Source: Tausonia pullulans
Lineage: Eukaryota; Basidiomycota; Tremellomycetes; Cystofilobasidiales; Mrakiaceae
DNA length: 64,000 nucleotides
NCBI GenBank assembly: GCA_951802195.1
Contig: OX637624.1
Location: 248,001-312,000 of the forward strand
Direction of reading: 5' to 3'
Part shown: piece by piece, positions 36,777 through 49,372 of the stretch
Numbering within the stretch: position 1 is the stretch's first letter
Layout of the letters: each line of letters starts with the position of its first letter
Notes under the pieces: model-generated
The model's database searches: none
What the model saw: only the letters and a program-made list of their open reading frames with translations
Told to the model about the DNA's origin: nothing
Made by a program: the position numbers and the translations under genes

Positions 36777-38121
36777 ATGGTCGCTCTCTTCCTCGGCCCA
36801 GCCCTGGCCGCAAGACATGCGCCTCGTGCTTTCGTCTCACCTCTTCTTAGCCGGAGGGTTCTCTCACGATCTTTCCTCCACCGCCGTTGGCTCCACGACC
36901 AGCCCCCAGGCCCAGTCGACCCTTCGCCACGGCCGCCGCTAGGCCCATCGTCTCTCCCCGACGCGTCGCCTCGCTCGACGACAACCGCGCCTCCCACTGG
37001 ACGGGCGCTCAAAGAGGACATCTACACGATCCCTAACATGCTTACCATCTCCCGTATCGTCTCCTGTCCCATCATTGCCTATGCCATCGTCCAGGGCCAC
37101 TTCGGTCTTGCAACGTCGCTCCTCGGTCTCGCCGGCGTCACCGACTGGGTTCGCCTCGCCTCACGGCTATCTCTTCCGTGGCTTGATTTGCTCTTGCGCT
37201 CCAGATCCTGACAGCTTCTTACGCACGTCACCATGGTACCTCTCCTCTCCTCCCTCTGGCTTTACTCCCTTTCTCCACAAGGTGGACGGCTTCGTCGCAA
37301 GGCGATACAACATGCAGACCGTCCTCGGTACCATTCTTGACCCTGCGGTTGGTCCCGCGTCTTTGCGTGGTCGCCGAGAGGTCGATGGTCCTGGCTGATG
37401 CCCACCTTCCTGCTGGCTCATAAATAGGCGGATAAGGCGCTCATGACAACTCTCGTTCTCTCTTTGACGTACAAAGGCCTACTACCGTGTGGGTCTCAAC
37501 GCGAAAGAGAGGGGGAGTTCTTTCTGACGACTTCCTTGCCCAGTGCCTCTGGCGGCCATCATTCTTGGGCGCGACGTCATCTTTAGCTTGACAGCCTTTT
37601 ACCTCCGTTTCATCACTATTCCAAAGCCGGTGAGCAGTCGTTGGGTTGAGCAGCGGGTGGAGCGGCGCGGGCTCAGCTGATCCCCTTCTGGCGCATGTCC
37701 CCGATCTTCTCAGCGAACATGGAAAGCATACTGGGATATGTCTGCTCCTTCAGTCCAGGTTATCCCCACGCAGATTAGCAAGGCAAGTCCTTTCAAATCC
37801 GTTTACTCATCATGCGGGCATCTGGGTTGATCTCTCGACAAGCGGTCTCGATTCTTTCTTCCCGCAGGTCAACACCTTCCTCCAGCTCGTCCTCATGGGA
37901 AGCACAACTGTCATGCCTCTCCTCAGTGCAGACCTTTCTGTTGATCTGACGGTCTTTCAGTCAGTCGGGTTCGAAGCCTTTCCATCTTCTAGCGGATGCG
38001 CGTCTGAAGACCCCCGTTTTCACGCCCCTCCTTCAGATACACCGTCGGGGCGACGACGATCTACTCCGGTCTTTCCTATCTCTGGACCAAGGGTGCGGTA
38101 CGAATCCTGCCGCGGTCGTAA
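36777..38121 (+). CDS. CRD1: Cardiolipin synthase
   Basis: The first 50 residues (MVALFLGPALAARHAPRAF, then LLSRRVLSRSFLHRRW) have the Arg-rich look of a mitochondrial presequence. The first membrane segment follows IYTIPNMLTISRIVSCPIIA. The CDP-alcohol phosphotransferase signature is present across two splice junctions: GVTDWVDGFVARRYNMQTVL, then LGTILDPAADKALM, giving the D-x2-D-G-x2-A-R-x8-G-x3-D-x3-D pattern. Further spans include LAAIILGRDVIFSLTAF and VNTFLQLVLMGSTTVMPLL. It ends GAVRILPRS. Eukaryotic Crd1 joins CDP-diacylglycerol and phosphatidylglycerol into cardiolipin in the mitochondrial inner membrane. The protein is split by about six introns of ordinary length. Confidence 0.93.
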
Positions 38122-38212
38122 TCATGAGATACTCGTAAAGTCGTAGTCGAGTCGTATGAGATAGGTGTCTGCGGGCTCGCCGTTGGCACCTCTGTTGCCA
38201 CTATGCCCTCCC

Positions 38213-41200
38213 TCAAGCGCCTGTCGCAAGGTTGATCTTGCGGGCTTGCCGCACTCGTTCATGGGCGTCCCGCAGAGCGATCGTGACCTCAGTGGCCTTG
38301 GACCAATCCACGGCGAGTTTCCTGCAGACAGACCATCGACTCCATGCATCAGCGGCGATCAAAGAAATGCCATTGAGAAGGCCAGGACTTTAAGACTGCT
38401 TACCTGGCGCGGATTAACATGATGACGGCGTAGGCAGTTGCTCGCAGTGTGCGTCGAGGGCGAGCTTCAACAGGGGCCTGAACATGAGATCGGCGAGGTC
38501 CAGATCCACTTTGGAGGGAGACAGCCATGCGCACGACTTTATCAGTCGTCGGTTACGGTGAGAGACAGACCTCGAGAGGGCCAAATGCTCAACGTACCCT
38601 AGAGTGTACGTCCCGACCATGTCGAGGAGATACTCCTTCTGCAGAATGAGATCGTCGCGGAAGGAGTTCTCACGAGTGAACTTGATCTTGAGGTATCGGA
38701 TCTCGGCCAGCAGCCCCTTGGCCTCGGAGCGGTGCTGAACATGGAGCTTGGCCTCCCTAAAAGGAAGCAAGACGTTCGATTAGAAGAGGGATGAGGCAGC
38801 GGTTCGTGTGCAAATGCATATCTGACCTGGCTCCAGCGGCGTCGGCCGCGTCGATAAGACGGTGAACTTCTGCCTCTGCAACCGCCTTCTCAAGTAGTAA
38901 CTTCTCGTAGGCGTCCCGGGATTTTTGAGAGGCATCTCGGGACTCCTGTCGTAAGGCGACCAAATCCCTCTCCATGCGCCGTGCGTCCTCCTTGGCACGC
39001 CCGAGCGCAGCCTGAAGGCCCTCGACAGTCTGACGGATCGAAGCGCGCTCCTCTCGGGCCGATTGGTCAAGATCAGAGTCCCTTCGGGATTCTCGAGTCA
39101 AAGTCTCGACGCGCAGACGGGTGGAGGCGAGTTCTTCCTGCTGACGTCGCGACTCGATCCTCTGAAGCTCGAGACTGGTGCGGGCATCAGCGAGGGCGAG
39201 GGTCGTGGCTTCGAAATCCTGCTTAGTCCACATTTCCGTCGTCAGTACGAATATGATGCAAGAGGGAACGATAGAATGAAGAGTGCTCACTCTGGAGAGC
39301 TCCCGGATCTGCTTCTGAGCTGATCGGAGTTCGTTCTTGAGCAGGGTGCCTTGCGCTTGAGACGTTCTCAATGCCAAACGATCTTTGGCTTGAGACGACG
39401 AAACCTCGCGCACTTGACTCCGCGTTTCATTGAGTTCTGCCAACACGTCTGAACGAGGTCGCAGGATCACTTCAGCGAGGCCCAATAATGCAGGACGAGG
39501 CGTGCTCTATTAACCGTTGATGGCGGTCTGCAGGCGCTGCTCCGTTTGCTGTGCCGCTCGCAGCTTTGAAGCCGCAGCGTCCAGCTCCTGTTTTGAAAAC
39601 AATGGAAATAGTTGTAGTCCGGCTTCACAAGAGGCCTGGAGCCTGGAGAGGTTTGAAAAGAGACAAACCTCTGCCTTGGTGCGAATCTCTCTCTCCAAGA
39701 GATCACTTTGCTGCCGCTGTTGTTTTTTTTCGCCAAGCACTGTCTTGAGCTGCTTCTCTGAGATCAAAAGTTTGTTTTCGGCCATTGCAACCGCATCAAG
39801 AGCTTCTTTGAGGGACTGAGAGGATCGTCGGTTTGTCAGTCCCAGCCTTCAAGAAGAGATTTCTGTTCAGGCGCACGTTCTCCGATAGTCTCTTCTGGCT
39901 CCGGGTGTCCATGAGCTCCTTCTCCAGCTCATCTATTTCGGACTGAAGTTGCTTCTCCACCGCGAGATTGGTGGCTTCTGCCTGGGCAAGTTTCTGCTGG
40001 GCCAAGTCCAAGTCGTGTTGAGTCGGGGAGAGTGAAGATTCGAGGGAGCGACGCTGAATGAGCCGGCTGAAGGCCTTACGTCCAGTCAGCCACCTGGACA
40101 AGAAGGTCGGCACATAGGAATACTCAACGATGTTTGAGAGGCCTCCTTGCAGGTGTAGGAATCACATGCCTCTTGTTCGAGAAGGGCAATCTTGTCGGTG
40201 CTGCGTGCAATGTCTCGCCTCAAACCCACGATCTCCTCACGAGCGTCCGACAGTTCGACAACTAGCTTCGATCTCTCAGATCCAGCCTTTTCGAGTTGCT
40301 CGAGGTTTCCGTCAAGGTTCCTGTTGAGATCGTCCAGCTGACAACGCATCCTGTTGATCTCTGAAAGCCAAGACGAAGGCGCCGGTGTCGTCGGTTCCTC
40401 GAGCCAGGGCATCTGGGGAGAAGGGGGTCAGTATCAATCATCTCAACAAAGGGGTGAATGATCGGCCAAGTAGTAGCGCACCTTCTCGAGCGGCCGATCA
40501 GGGCGCGGGGTCTGGAGCGAGGCGATCGAGCGGTTCGCGATGGACGAAGAGGCTGGCGATCCTACGGGTGGCGTTTGGCGGAGAATATCCAGGCGAGAGT
40601 CGAGCTTCGAGTTAAGGGACTCAAGGACTTGAACGCGAAGGTCTTGAGACTCAAGCGCGGTTTTTCTAAACGGCGATGAGGCGAGCTCTGCTCTCAGCCG
40701 TCCAATTTCCTGGTTTGCGGCCAACAGCCGAGCCGATAGCTCGTCCACCTCAATCTCGGCGTTCCGGCTAGCTTTTGAAAGGTCGTCCTCTAGGGCGCTC
40801 GAGCGGAAGGTGAAGGACGCTGAAGAGGTCAAGGCCCGTCTGTTCTCGAGATCTTCAACCGAGACCCGAAGTGCCGCTATCGTCTCGTTCTGGCAAGTCT
40901 CCCGGGTCTGTGCGAGAGAGAGCGCCTGCTGAAGGAGTTCAACCTCTGCCGAGCACTTCCGTTGGATTTCCGTCATAGTTGAAGCGTGGGCTGATTCAAG
41001 CTCAGCCCAATGAAGAGAAGACGCCTCGGCGGCGGCTGCGAGTGAGATATCGCGTTCTTCGAGTTGAGCTCGCAATTCGCGCACCTCTGCCGACAGGGCG
41101 TCGACCTGCTCTTGAAGCAGAGCTTGACATGGGCGCTGCTCCTCAGCTGCCAACTCGGCCACCACGAGAAGCTTTCGCTGAGAGGCAAGATCAGCCTCAG

Positions 41201-43662
41201 CAACCCGCACTTGTTCGTTGAGCCCGTCGATGACGACCTCAAGGCTGCTTTTGCCTATCCGCTCCTCCTCCAAGGACTGCTGCACTTCTTCCAGGCTCTG
41301 CTTGAGGCTCGTGAGCACCGGTGTGTCGGCCGTCCCCGTGGCTTTGGTGATGAGATGTTGAACGAGAATTGTGAGATCCGACAAGTCCAAGCCGTGCTCT
41401 CGCTCAACAAGGGGGCGAAGGAGGGCGAGGACACGGTCCCGCTCCAACTCGAGGACAGAGAGTTCAGCCCGGATCTCACGAAGGCTCTCTGCCCCGCCAT
41501 CGGACGCTGATTGAACTGCTGACCCGATCATCTCGCGAGGGGCGGCTGCTTCGTTGGCGTCGAGCGCCGCCTTGAGACGGTCCCTCTCTGCCATCGAGGC
41601 AGAAAGTTCAGCGTCCTTCTCCTCGAGTATTGCGAGGACTTCGGTCTCGAGCTGCTCTGTCTTGACTGCGAATTCGACGGTCTGGGCGTAGATGGCTGCT
41701 TGTCGTTCGGCGGCATCCGCTTCTAGCGTGGCCACGTCCTCCGACCGAGAAGCAACGAGCTCTGAGAGGCGCGCAATTTCAGCGACAGCATCGTCCGATC
41801 GGTGGGCCTCCTCTTTGGAGACGTTGCGTTGAGGCTCTTCATCTGGTCCGGTCGAGGGCGACCTTGGTCGGCCACTTGAAAGCTCCTCAAGCTGCTGCCG
41901 AAGGGACGCGTTCTCTTCCTGCAGCGCTCGGATTTCGAGATGCTGCTGAGTGTTAAGACTGTGGAGGTGACGGTTAAGCTTGATGCCTCCATGACGAGAT
42001 GGTTGCTCGCTCGCGGGAAGTGATGTGTTGGCACGATTCAGAGTGGTGAGGTCCTCGGAAGAGGTGACGGAGACGAAGGAGGCATCTTTTTCTTCGCTGT
42101 CGGGGGTGGACATGGTAGATCCGGCGACTTGCGAGAGGGGTGAAGACAATTGCGTGCGCGAGTCGATCAAGATCCGGCGGATGTGAGGGGTCGCGAGCAC
42201 ACGAGGCCGCGATGTAGAGCTAAGAGTAGAGAGGATGAGGTCCCGCCGGCGCTCCGCTTCTGATCGCGTCGCAGACGGCTTCGGGGTCGCGAAGCGAGGC
42301 TGCTGAGGAGAGTCTCTGATAGCGCCACTTTCATCCGAGGCGTCGCGGAGAGGGATTGAATACTCGTGAGAGATCCAGAGGGAGCCTGGCGTGTTTTGAA
42401 CGTCGGGGTGCGACTTGGAGACCGGAGTGATAGTCTCGGCTAGCAGCTTATCCGAAGAGACAGGGAGCGTGCCGTTCAGTCCATCCCCGTCGTCCATGCT
42501 GCGGCTTTCGTTGCCATTAGCAGAAGACGGTCCACACAAGGACGCTGGGGAACCATCGACACGCGTTGCCGTGCTCGAGTCCGTCGTTGCCGAAGCAGGA
42601 GAGTCGTAGAGGGGCTTCGTGGTGCGCCCGTGAGAAGACCGCCGACGACTCAGTTGGAAGAATGTTGGCTGTTGACAGAAAAGGTGAGAAGGTAGAGCAA
42701 ATCAGCCAGAAGCTCACATCGACGTGGAACTGGAGGAAAACCTACCTTCGGCTCCACTTTTTCCGGACTCAGCTCGGCCCACTCCCTCAACTCCCCCTGG
42801 ACAGAACCGGTCGGATCCCCCTCAAATGCCTCCTCAGATGCCTCCTCGACCTCAAGCACCAGAGAGAGCTCGGCCGATGGCAGTTGGGACAGGAGTTTCG
42901 TTGCAGGCGTCGCTTCCGGCGACAATGAAGGACGGGCCTGCGCTCTGTAGGGGGAGGCCGACACGTCGTCCGCCTGAGAACAAGTACTTGCCATCGAGGC
43001 TTCCCCGCCCTCCAGGGTGTCCTCTCTGAACGAGGATGTCTCGCTAGGGGGATTCCCAGTATCCATCGAGCCGAATGACGCGTCGTTCCCGGACCGGTCA
43101 TCGAAAGCTGAACGGGAGTGAATGGCCGGGGTGTCGAACGTGACCTCAGAGGCAAATGAACCGTCACTCCTTCTATGGGGGGTAACCAGGTTGTTCCAGG
43201 GGCCAGAAAGGGCAAACTTCGTTCGTGAGGAGGCCGCGGACGTGGGCCGGGACGACGTGAGCTGGACCGGCGCTGTTGGGGTTGACGTCAAAGGCGTTTG
43301 GAGCAGGCTCTGCGAAGCCGGGGTCGCCGGCGAGTTTCCCATTGAGGAAGCCTTGTAGATGGAGCCAAAGGATGTCGAGGAGGCATGTCGGGCCTCAAGA
43401 CGAAGTGCGTCGCTTGGTGTCGGTTTATTGGCTTGGCTTGAGACCATGTTATGCAATGCGAGTTCGCTCTGTCGAACGGGGGCAACAGGCGCAAGCGGGC
43501 ATGAGCATACAGCTCAAAAAGTTCCCACTCCAGTCCAACACTCACCTCTGAAGTCCGCTCAGGACCGTCCGGGCTGAACGAGCCGTGGTCGACGTCTTCG
43601 GAATCGTCTGAGTCTGGGGGGTGCATTGTCGGCAGCGAAGGCAGTTCATCTGACCCATCCAC
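38213..43662 (-). CDS. PCP1: Pcp1/Spc110-like spindle-pole protein with PACT domain
   Basis: The N-terminal third is Ser/Thr/Pro-rich and probably disordered (MDGSDELPSLPTMHPPDSDD, then SSMGNSPATPASQSLLQTPL). A very long coiled coil follows, for example HLEIRALQEENASLRQQLEE, and runs for most of about 1,400 residues. Near the C-terminus a PACT-type block is clear: LLAEIRYLKIKFTRENSFRD, then DLILQKEYLLDMVG. It continues with RRTLRATAYAVIMLIRARKL, a basic amphipathic helix of the kind that binds calmodulin in Spc110, and ends ARKINLATGA. PACT proteins anchor gamma-tubulin complexes to the spindle pole body or centrosome. The last two exons were found by splicing past the first apparent stop at 38414. 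Only 91 bp separate the end from the convergent CRD1 gene. A CM1-like gamma-tubulin motif was not proven. Confidence 0.82.
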
Positions 43663-44137
43663 CGGGCTGGGCAGCCGGGGTCAATCAGGAGGTTGCTCTT
43701 GACCAGGCATGTATTTCTCTCGACTTAGCGGTACGCACTCGAAGGAATCCTGACCAGACATGCGAAGTGAGCGAGGGTACAGCCGGCGAGTGAGAGAGGG
43801 GCGAGGTTGGCCTGCTAAGGGCGGGCTCGAACGCGTGGATGGACAGGCGCCAAAGACGGAGAAGACGGCCAGTGATAATAATTGGACGAAGAGCTCGGCT
43901 ATAAAAGAGCAAGAGGAGGACGACGGTGGAGGAGTGGAGGAGGTTGTATGGTAGGTTGAATGTTGATTGAAGGCTGGCCGAGGGAAAGCAAACGCGTCGT
44001 CCCCCTCGCCTCCGGCGTTCTCCTTGCGCCCTTACCCCCTGTAGCACGTTCTCCCACAATCTGGCTCTCTTGAATGACACGACACATTCTCTCTGTCTCT
44101 CTGCTACACATAGCATCATGTTCAGAGACACATTACA
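43663..44137. other. Intergenic region between the Pcp1-like gene and YAR1
   Basis: About 475 bp should contain the promoter of the Pcp1-like gene and the YAR1 3' UTR. No gene is supported. Confidence 0.45.
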
Positions 44138-44825
44138 TCAGGGTTTCGCTGTCGCATCCTTCACCACAACCTCATCCTTGTCGTTGAGCGACAATCGGAA
44201 GAGTTCTGTCTCCTCCTCTTGCTCCCCCTCCTCCTCCTCCCCCATGTCACCTTCCATCGTAGAGGACTCGCCCTTCGCCTTGTTTGTGACGAGATCGTCG
44301 CCCAACAGCATCCTCGAGACAAGCCACGACGCGACCTCCTCGTGGTCCATCATTTCAGCGTCACCCACCGGGGTCCGGCCGGCGGCGTTCTTAATGTCAA
44401 TCAGCGCGTCGCCGGGCCCAGGCGAGTGGAGTACGAGGCCCTGAACAACATCGAGGTGGCCATTGAGGGAGGCCCAAGAGAGGGCTGTAGAGTCGGACGC
44501 GTTGGCGGCTGAGAGAAGGGAGACAGGTACGAGAGGGAGGAGGTAGCGGAGGATGTCTGCACGAGGTGAGAGAAGCCAGCCGCCGGGGCGAGCATTGTCA
44601 GCGGAGAATAAATCCTCAGCTCTCGTTGCTTGATCAACAAATGTGAGACGGACCGATGTGGCCGTTGGCGGCGCAGAAGTGGAGGCAACTGTTGCCGTTA
44701 TTATCGCGGGCATCCGAGAGCGGCTCGATGCCGAACGAAGCTACGAAGGCCTGAACCTCCTCGAACTCGCCGTACCGACAGGAGAGGAGGGCGTCCTCGA
44801 TTTCATCTGCGGTCGGTGCGGCCAT
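44138..44825 (-). CDS. YAR1: Ankyrin-repeat ribosome-assembly chaperone Yar1
   Basis: Two exons. The first reads MAAPTADEIEDALLSCRYGE and goes on to DARDNNGNSCLHFCAANGHI, an ankyrin repeat. The second continues DILRYLLPLVP and ALSWASLNGHLDVVQGLVL, a second repeat, then GRTPVGDAEMMDHEEVASWL. It closes with an acidic run around GDMGEEEEGEQEEETELF and a short tail ending ATAKP. Size (about 200 residues) and layout match yeast Yar1. That protein binds ribosomal protein uS3 (Rps3), shields it on the way to the nucleus and helps 40S assembly. Its start is about 220 bp from the divergent QNS1 start. Confidence 0.85.
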
Positions 44826-45045
44826 GGTGGGGTGATTGGTCGGAGGTGTGGAAAGTGAGGGGAGAGAGTGGTGGTTTTGACGAACCAAGGCCTTCCTCTG
44901 CGGTCTCCTCACTGGACGACTTGGAGCGAGCGCACATGCCCCTTCTACTGGCGCGGCACGAAGACAGCTAGCTGCCTGCCCCTAACTCTCCTCTCGACGA
45001 CGCTCCCGAACGCCAGCTGCATACACCCCGTCACACAGCCACAGA
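44826..45045. promoter_or_regulatory. Divergent promoter region YAR1/QNS1
   Basis: A 220-bp interval between two outward-facing start codons. Pyrimidine-rich DNA lies close to the QNS1 ATG. No specific element is identified. Confidence 0.45.
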
Positions 45046-48000
45046 ATGGCGCCTCTCATCACTCTTGCTACGTGTGTGTTTGTGCTCTTATCGCAAACTC
45101 CTGCCTCGACTGACTCCTCCTCTCGCCTTCCCTCATAGTTGGTCAGTCGCGCGATCTTCCGTTGCCTCGCTCTGTCGCGTCGTCCGGCTCTGATCTGTTG
45201 TCTCGCAGTTCGCTCAACCAATGGGCTCTCGACTTTGAGGTCAGAGAGTAATGTATGTCGTCCGGGCCATCCCCAGAATAATGACATCTCCGCGCTTCCG
45301 TCTGCTTCAGGGCAACCGCGACCGCATCCTCGCGTCTATCCGGATCGCCAAATCGCGAGGCGCGAAGCTCAGGGTCGGCCCCGAGCTTGAGATCTCGTGA
45401 GTGGGACTGCTTCCTGCTACCTGATGCACCAGAATACTCACATTTTCATCTGCGAATAGGGGCTATGGCTGCCTTGATCACTTCCTCGAAGGCCCGTCCC
45501 GCTGCGGTCTTGCAACACCGAGATCATGTTCGTTGAGACTGATAAGACGATGTCCACTTCTCAGGCGACACGATGCTTCACTCGTGGGAGGTCCTTCAGG
45601 AGATCATTAACTCGGAAGTCGCGCAGGACATTGTCTGCGACGTCGGAATGTGCGTCTGGCTCCCTTTCTCGCTCGCCGGTCACTGGCACTCACATGTAAA
45701 CCCCCACTGCTAGGCCGATGACCCACAAGAACGTCATCTACAATGTTCGGGTCATCTTTCACAATCGAAAGATCCTTCTCATTCGCCCCAAGATGTGGAT
45801 GGCCAATGACGGCAACTACGTGTGTTTGGAAGGCACAGTATCCCGCGTCTTAGCGAGCTTACCCAGGCGGGTTTTGCTCAATGATCACAGCGAGAGCTCC
45901 GGTACTTCACGCCTTGGGCACGTCCACACGAGTTTGAGGAGCACGTCCTCCCGCTCGAATTGAGGAAGATTACGGGTCAGGTGCGGCGTGCCCATCTTAC
46001 TTGATACCTAGCGGAACTCCGAAAGTCACTTGCTGACCGCCTACGGTGTCCGTTCAGACTACGGTACCTTTCGGTGATGCGGTCGTTTCAACTTTGGACA
46101 CATGCATCGGTGTCGAAGCGTGTGAAGAGCTGTTCACCCCGAATTCGTACGTCCGTTCGCCAACGATGACCGACGCAACACTCTGGCGCCTCTCCGCCCT
46201 TTTGCTCACGCGTGGCATCTCTCTGTGCATCTTAGACCGCACATCCTTATGGGTCTAGATGGGGTAGAGATTTTCACCAACTCGAGTGGCAGCCACCATG
46301 AACTGCGCAAGCTTCACACAAGGGTTGACCTCATCAAGGAGGCGACCACCAAGGTAGAGATCCCTCAATCGGTCGCACGCGCCTCGATTCGTCCGCCTTA
46401 ATGGTGCTAGCTCACTCACCTAGATGGTATGCCCAGGTCGGAGGAATATATCTCTACGCGAACCAGCAAGGCTGCGACGGTGACCGGCTTTATTATGACG
46501 GATCGGCCATGATTGTCCTCAACGGCGTCGTCATTGCCCAGGGCTCCCAGTTTTCCCTGTCGGACATCGATGTCGTCACCGCCACAGTTGACCTTGACGC
46601 AGTCCGCACTCATCGGGCGAGCTCGAGCCGGAGTCAGCAGGCTGCGCAAGCGCTCCCTTACCCTCGAATCCAGACCGACTGGTCGCTCGGAAACCAGGAG
46701 GAGGCGGAGATTGCCAGAGACGAGACTCAAGCTGCCGGCGTCAAATACCACGAGCCTGAAGAGGAGATTGCGTGAGTGTACTGATCCACTCTTCGTTTTC
46801 AAGGCAGCCGTGATTCACTCACCTTGCGTATTCGTCCTTGTTTAGCCTCGGTCCGGCGTGCTGGCTCTGGGATTACCTACGACGCTCGCGCACCCAGGGC
46901 TACTTCCTTCCTCTCAGCGGCGGAATTGACAGCTGTGCCACAGCCGTCATTGTGCATTCGATGTGCCGGCTCGTAGTCGAGGCGTGCTCGCGAGGAGGTC
47001 TGTCCGCGATTATTCGTTCAGCTTGAGCGCGCATGATTGACCGATGCACTCTCACTCGCTCTCGCGCTCACTCACTTACAGAGGAGCAAGTTATCAACGA
47101 CGCCCGTCGCATCGCCGGAGTGGACGAACACTCGACGTACATTCCTGTAGACGCGCGCGAATTTGCTGGACGCATCTTTCACACGTGTTACATGGGCACA
47201 GAAAACTCTAGTCTCGAGACAAGGAGGAGGGCAAAGGATCTTGCTGAGGCCATTGGGAGGTCTGTGTTACTACTACCATCCTCTTGTAGTCTTCATCCCA
47301 TGCTGATAGGCTGATCCTTCAAAAGCTACCACGTCGACCTCAACATGGACACCGTCGTGACCGCCGTCCGGACTCTCTTTGGCCTGGTCACGGGGGTCAA
47401 GCCTCAGTTCAAGGTTCATGGAGGAACACATGCCGAGAACCTTGCGCTGCAGAACATTCAGGTGAGTCTCGCGCCGGCCGCAAGTGCCGCAAGATCGAGG
47501 CTGACTAGTTCGCACTACAGGCCAGACTCCGCATGGTGTTAGCATACCTGTTTGCGCAGCTGCTCCCCTTTGTTCGCGGGCGCACTGGCGGTTTGCTTGT
47601 GCTGGGAAGCGCCAATGTCGATGAGAGGTGAGGCTTCGTGAAGCACTCGTTATCCGAGCAAGCTCCTCCGCACGACTGGCTAACCCCACCCAATTCCTGT
47701 GCTAGCCTCCGCGGCTACTTCACCAAATACGAGTCAGTGCTACGAGCTTAGTTGTATAGAAGCCGATACTGACGCCTCCGACGATCAGTTGCTCGAGCGC
47801 CGACGTCAACCCCATCGGAGGCATTTCCAAGACTGATCTCAAACGCTTCATCTCTTTTGGCATTGAGGCGTTTGACCTCCCGATCCTCGACAGGTCTCTC
47901 TCTCTGCCTGTCTTTATCATTGTGAGGCAATTAATATCAAACTGAAGCCCTTCCTCTTCCTTCCTCCGCACCCGTTTGTCCACAGCTTCCTCACAGCAAC

Positions 48001-48685
48001 GCCGACTGCCGAGCTCGAGCCGATCACCAAAAATTACGTACAGGCCGATGAGGTGCGTTGAAAGGTTGCCAGTCTCAGTGCTATCTTACTCCTACTCACT
48101 TCTGCGACTTCAGGCCGACATGGGCATGACTTATGACGAGCTCTCGACCTACGGACGACTGCGCAAGATTCAAAAGTGCGGCCCGTACTCGATGTTTATC
48201 AAGCTGGTCCAGGAGTGGGGCGGACTGCTCTCGCCATTGGAGGTCCGTTTACGTCCTCTCTATCTCTGTTGCGCGCCGCCCCGGCTGTGCTGAACTTGCC
48301 CCCCTCTCCTAGGTTGCTGCCAAAGTCAAACTCTACTTCTTCGAGCACGCTCGCAATCGTCACAAGATGACAACCCTTACGCCGTCTTACCATGCCGTGA
48401 GTGATCAAACGCAACCAACGTCCGGGCGTGGCCACTTGCGAGACTGACCCGCACGTCTCGCAGGAATCCTACTCTTGCGATGACAACCGTTCGTATGACC
48501 ACATTGGGTACTGACACGCTGTCTTTGACTGACGATCATTTGCTTAAATGAACTCAGGCTTCGATATGCGCCCGTTCCTCTACCCATCGCGCTTTCCCTT
48601 CCAATTCAACAAGATCGACCAGCTTGCCGCCAAGCTTCCGAACCGGTCAAACCATCCCACCGGAGGGAAGGCGAAGCAAGAATAG
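45046..48685 (+). CDS. QNS1: Glutamine-dependent NAD+ synthetase
   Basis: The start is MAPLITLAT and many short exons follow. The nitrilase-like amidase part has the catalytic Glu in [19 protein letters not shown], Lys in [15 protein letters not shown] and the nucleophile Cys in [36 protein letters not shown] and [20 protein letters not shown] continue it. The synthetase part contains the PP-loop [20 protein letters not shown], then [40 protein letters not shown] and [39 protein letters not shown] and [20 protein letters not shown] follow. It ends [19 protein letters not shown] plus a short basic tail. The enzyme amidates nicotinic acid adenine dinucleotide to NAD+, channelling ammonia from glutamine. 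At least fifteen introns are present. It is the last host gene before the retrotransposon nest. Confidence 0.95.
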
Positions 48686-48998
48686 GTTGATGAAGGGAAT
48701 CAACGAGATCATCTCTTTTGCAATATGGAAGTGGGATTACCTAGCTGCGATGAAGTCACTCGGATCCGGGCAGGAAATGACAGGATAAACAATTAGAGAG
48801 GAGCCGAATAAGGGAGCTAGGGCCGCAGATAGTCCTCGCGCTTTCTTCAAATTCCGTCTGTTCTGCAGGTTCGACGAGCCTTGGGATGAGGTTGAGGACA
48901 ATTGTTCGGACAGTGGGTGCAAGATCAGAATAAGAAGTTGACTTTGGGTGTAGGGGAAGGACGGCTACGGAATTTGGGTTTCAGGATGAATTCGAGTG
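48686..48998. other. QNS1 3' flank up to the first LTR
   Basis: This is the boundary between host genes and the retroelement nest. I see no gene or repeat in it beyond the expected QNS1 3' UTR. Confidence 0.5.
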
Positions 48999-49372
48999 TT
49001 CGTTCGGATTGGCCCAGGGTCAAGGGCTGAGGAGGATAGGTGAGAAGGGGGGCGTAGGTGGAAGAGTAGACTGAAGTGATGTCGGTAACACAGGCTCGCT
49101 TAGGGGCCTTGGGCAAGTTTGTCGGGTCCAAATGATAGTCAGAGTGCAGAACGAAATCTACGATGAAATGAGCGTTTTATGGACGAGTGGTGAGAACAAG
49201 GGAGTGATGAAAATAAGGAGTGATGAGAAAGTTTAGAAAGCAAAGAGTGTGGGACAGATGAGGCAACAAAGGAATAAAGGAATGGGAATGCTGATCAAGC
49301 AAGGGAAAGGCTACACTGGCGCCGCGTTGGCCTGGCGCAGGGTCGAGGTAGCGAGTCCGCGAGATCCTGACA
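48999..49372 (-). repeat. Ty3/gypsy LTR (3' LTR of the minus-strand chromovirus)
   Basis: Read on the minus strand it starts TGTCAGGATC and ends near GGATT plus a TG-CA type terminus. It aligns along most of its length with the gypsy LTRs at 52894 and 57888, but by eye only around 80 percent, so it belongs to an older or sister subfamily. Confidence 0.75.

Noticed and set aside
37960-37990. GGTTCGAAGCC, resembling a tRNA B box
   Set aside because: No A box or cloverleaf could be found around it, and it lies in a CRD1 intron.
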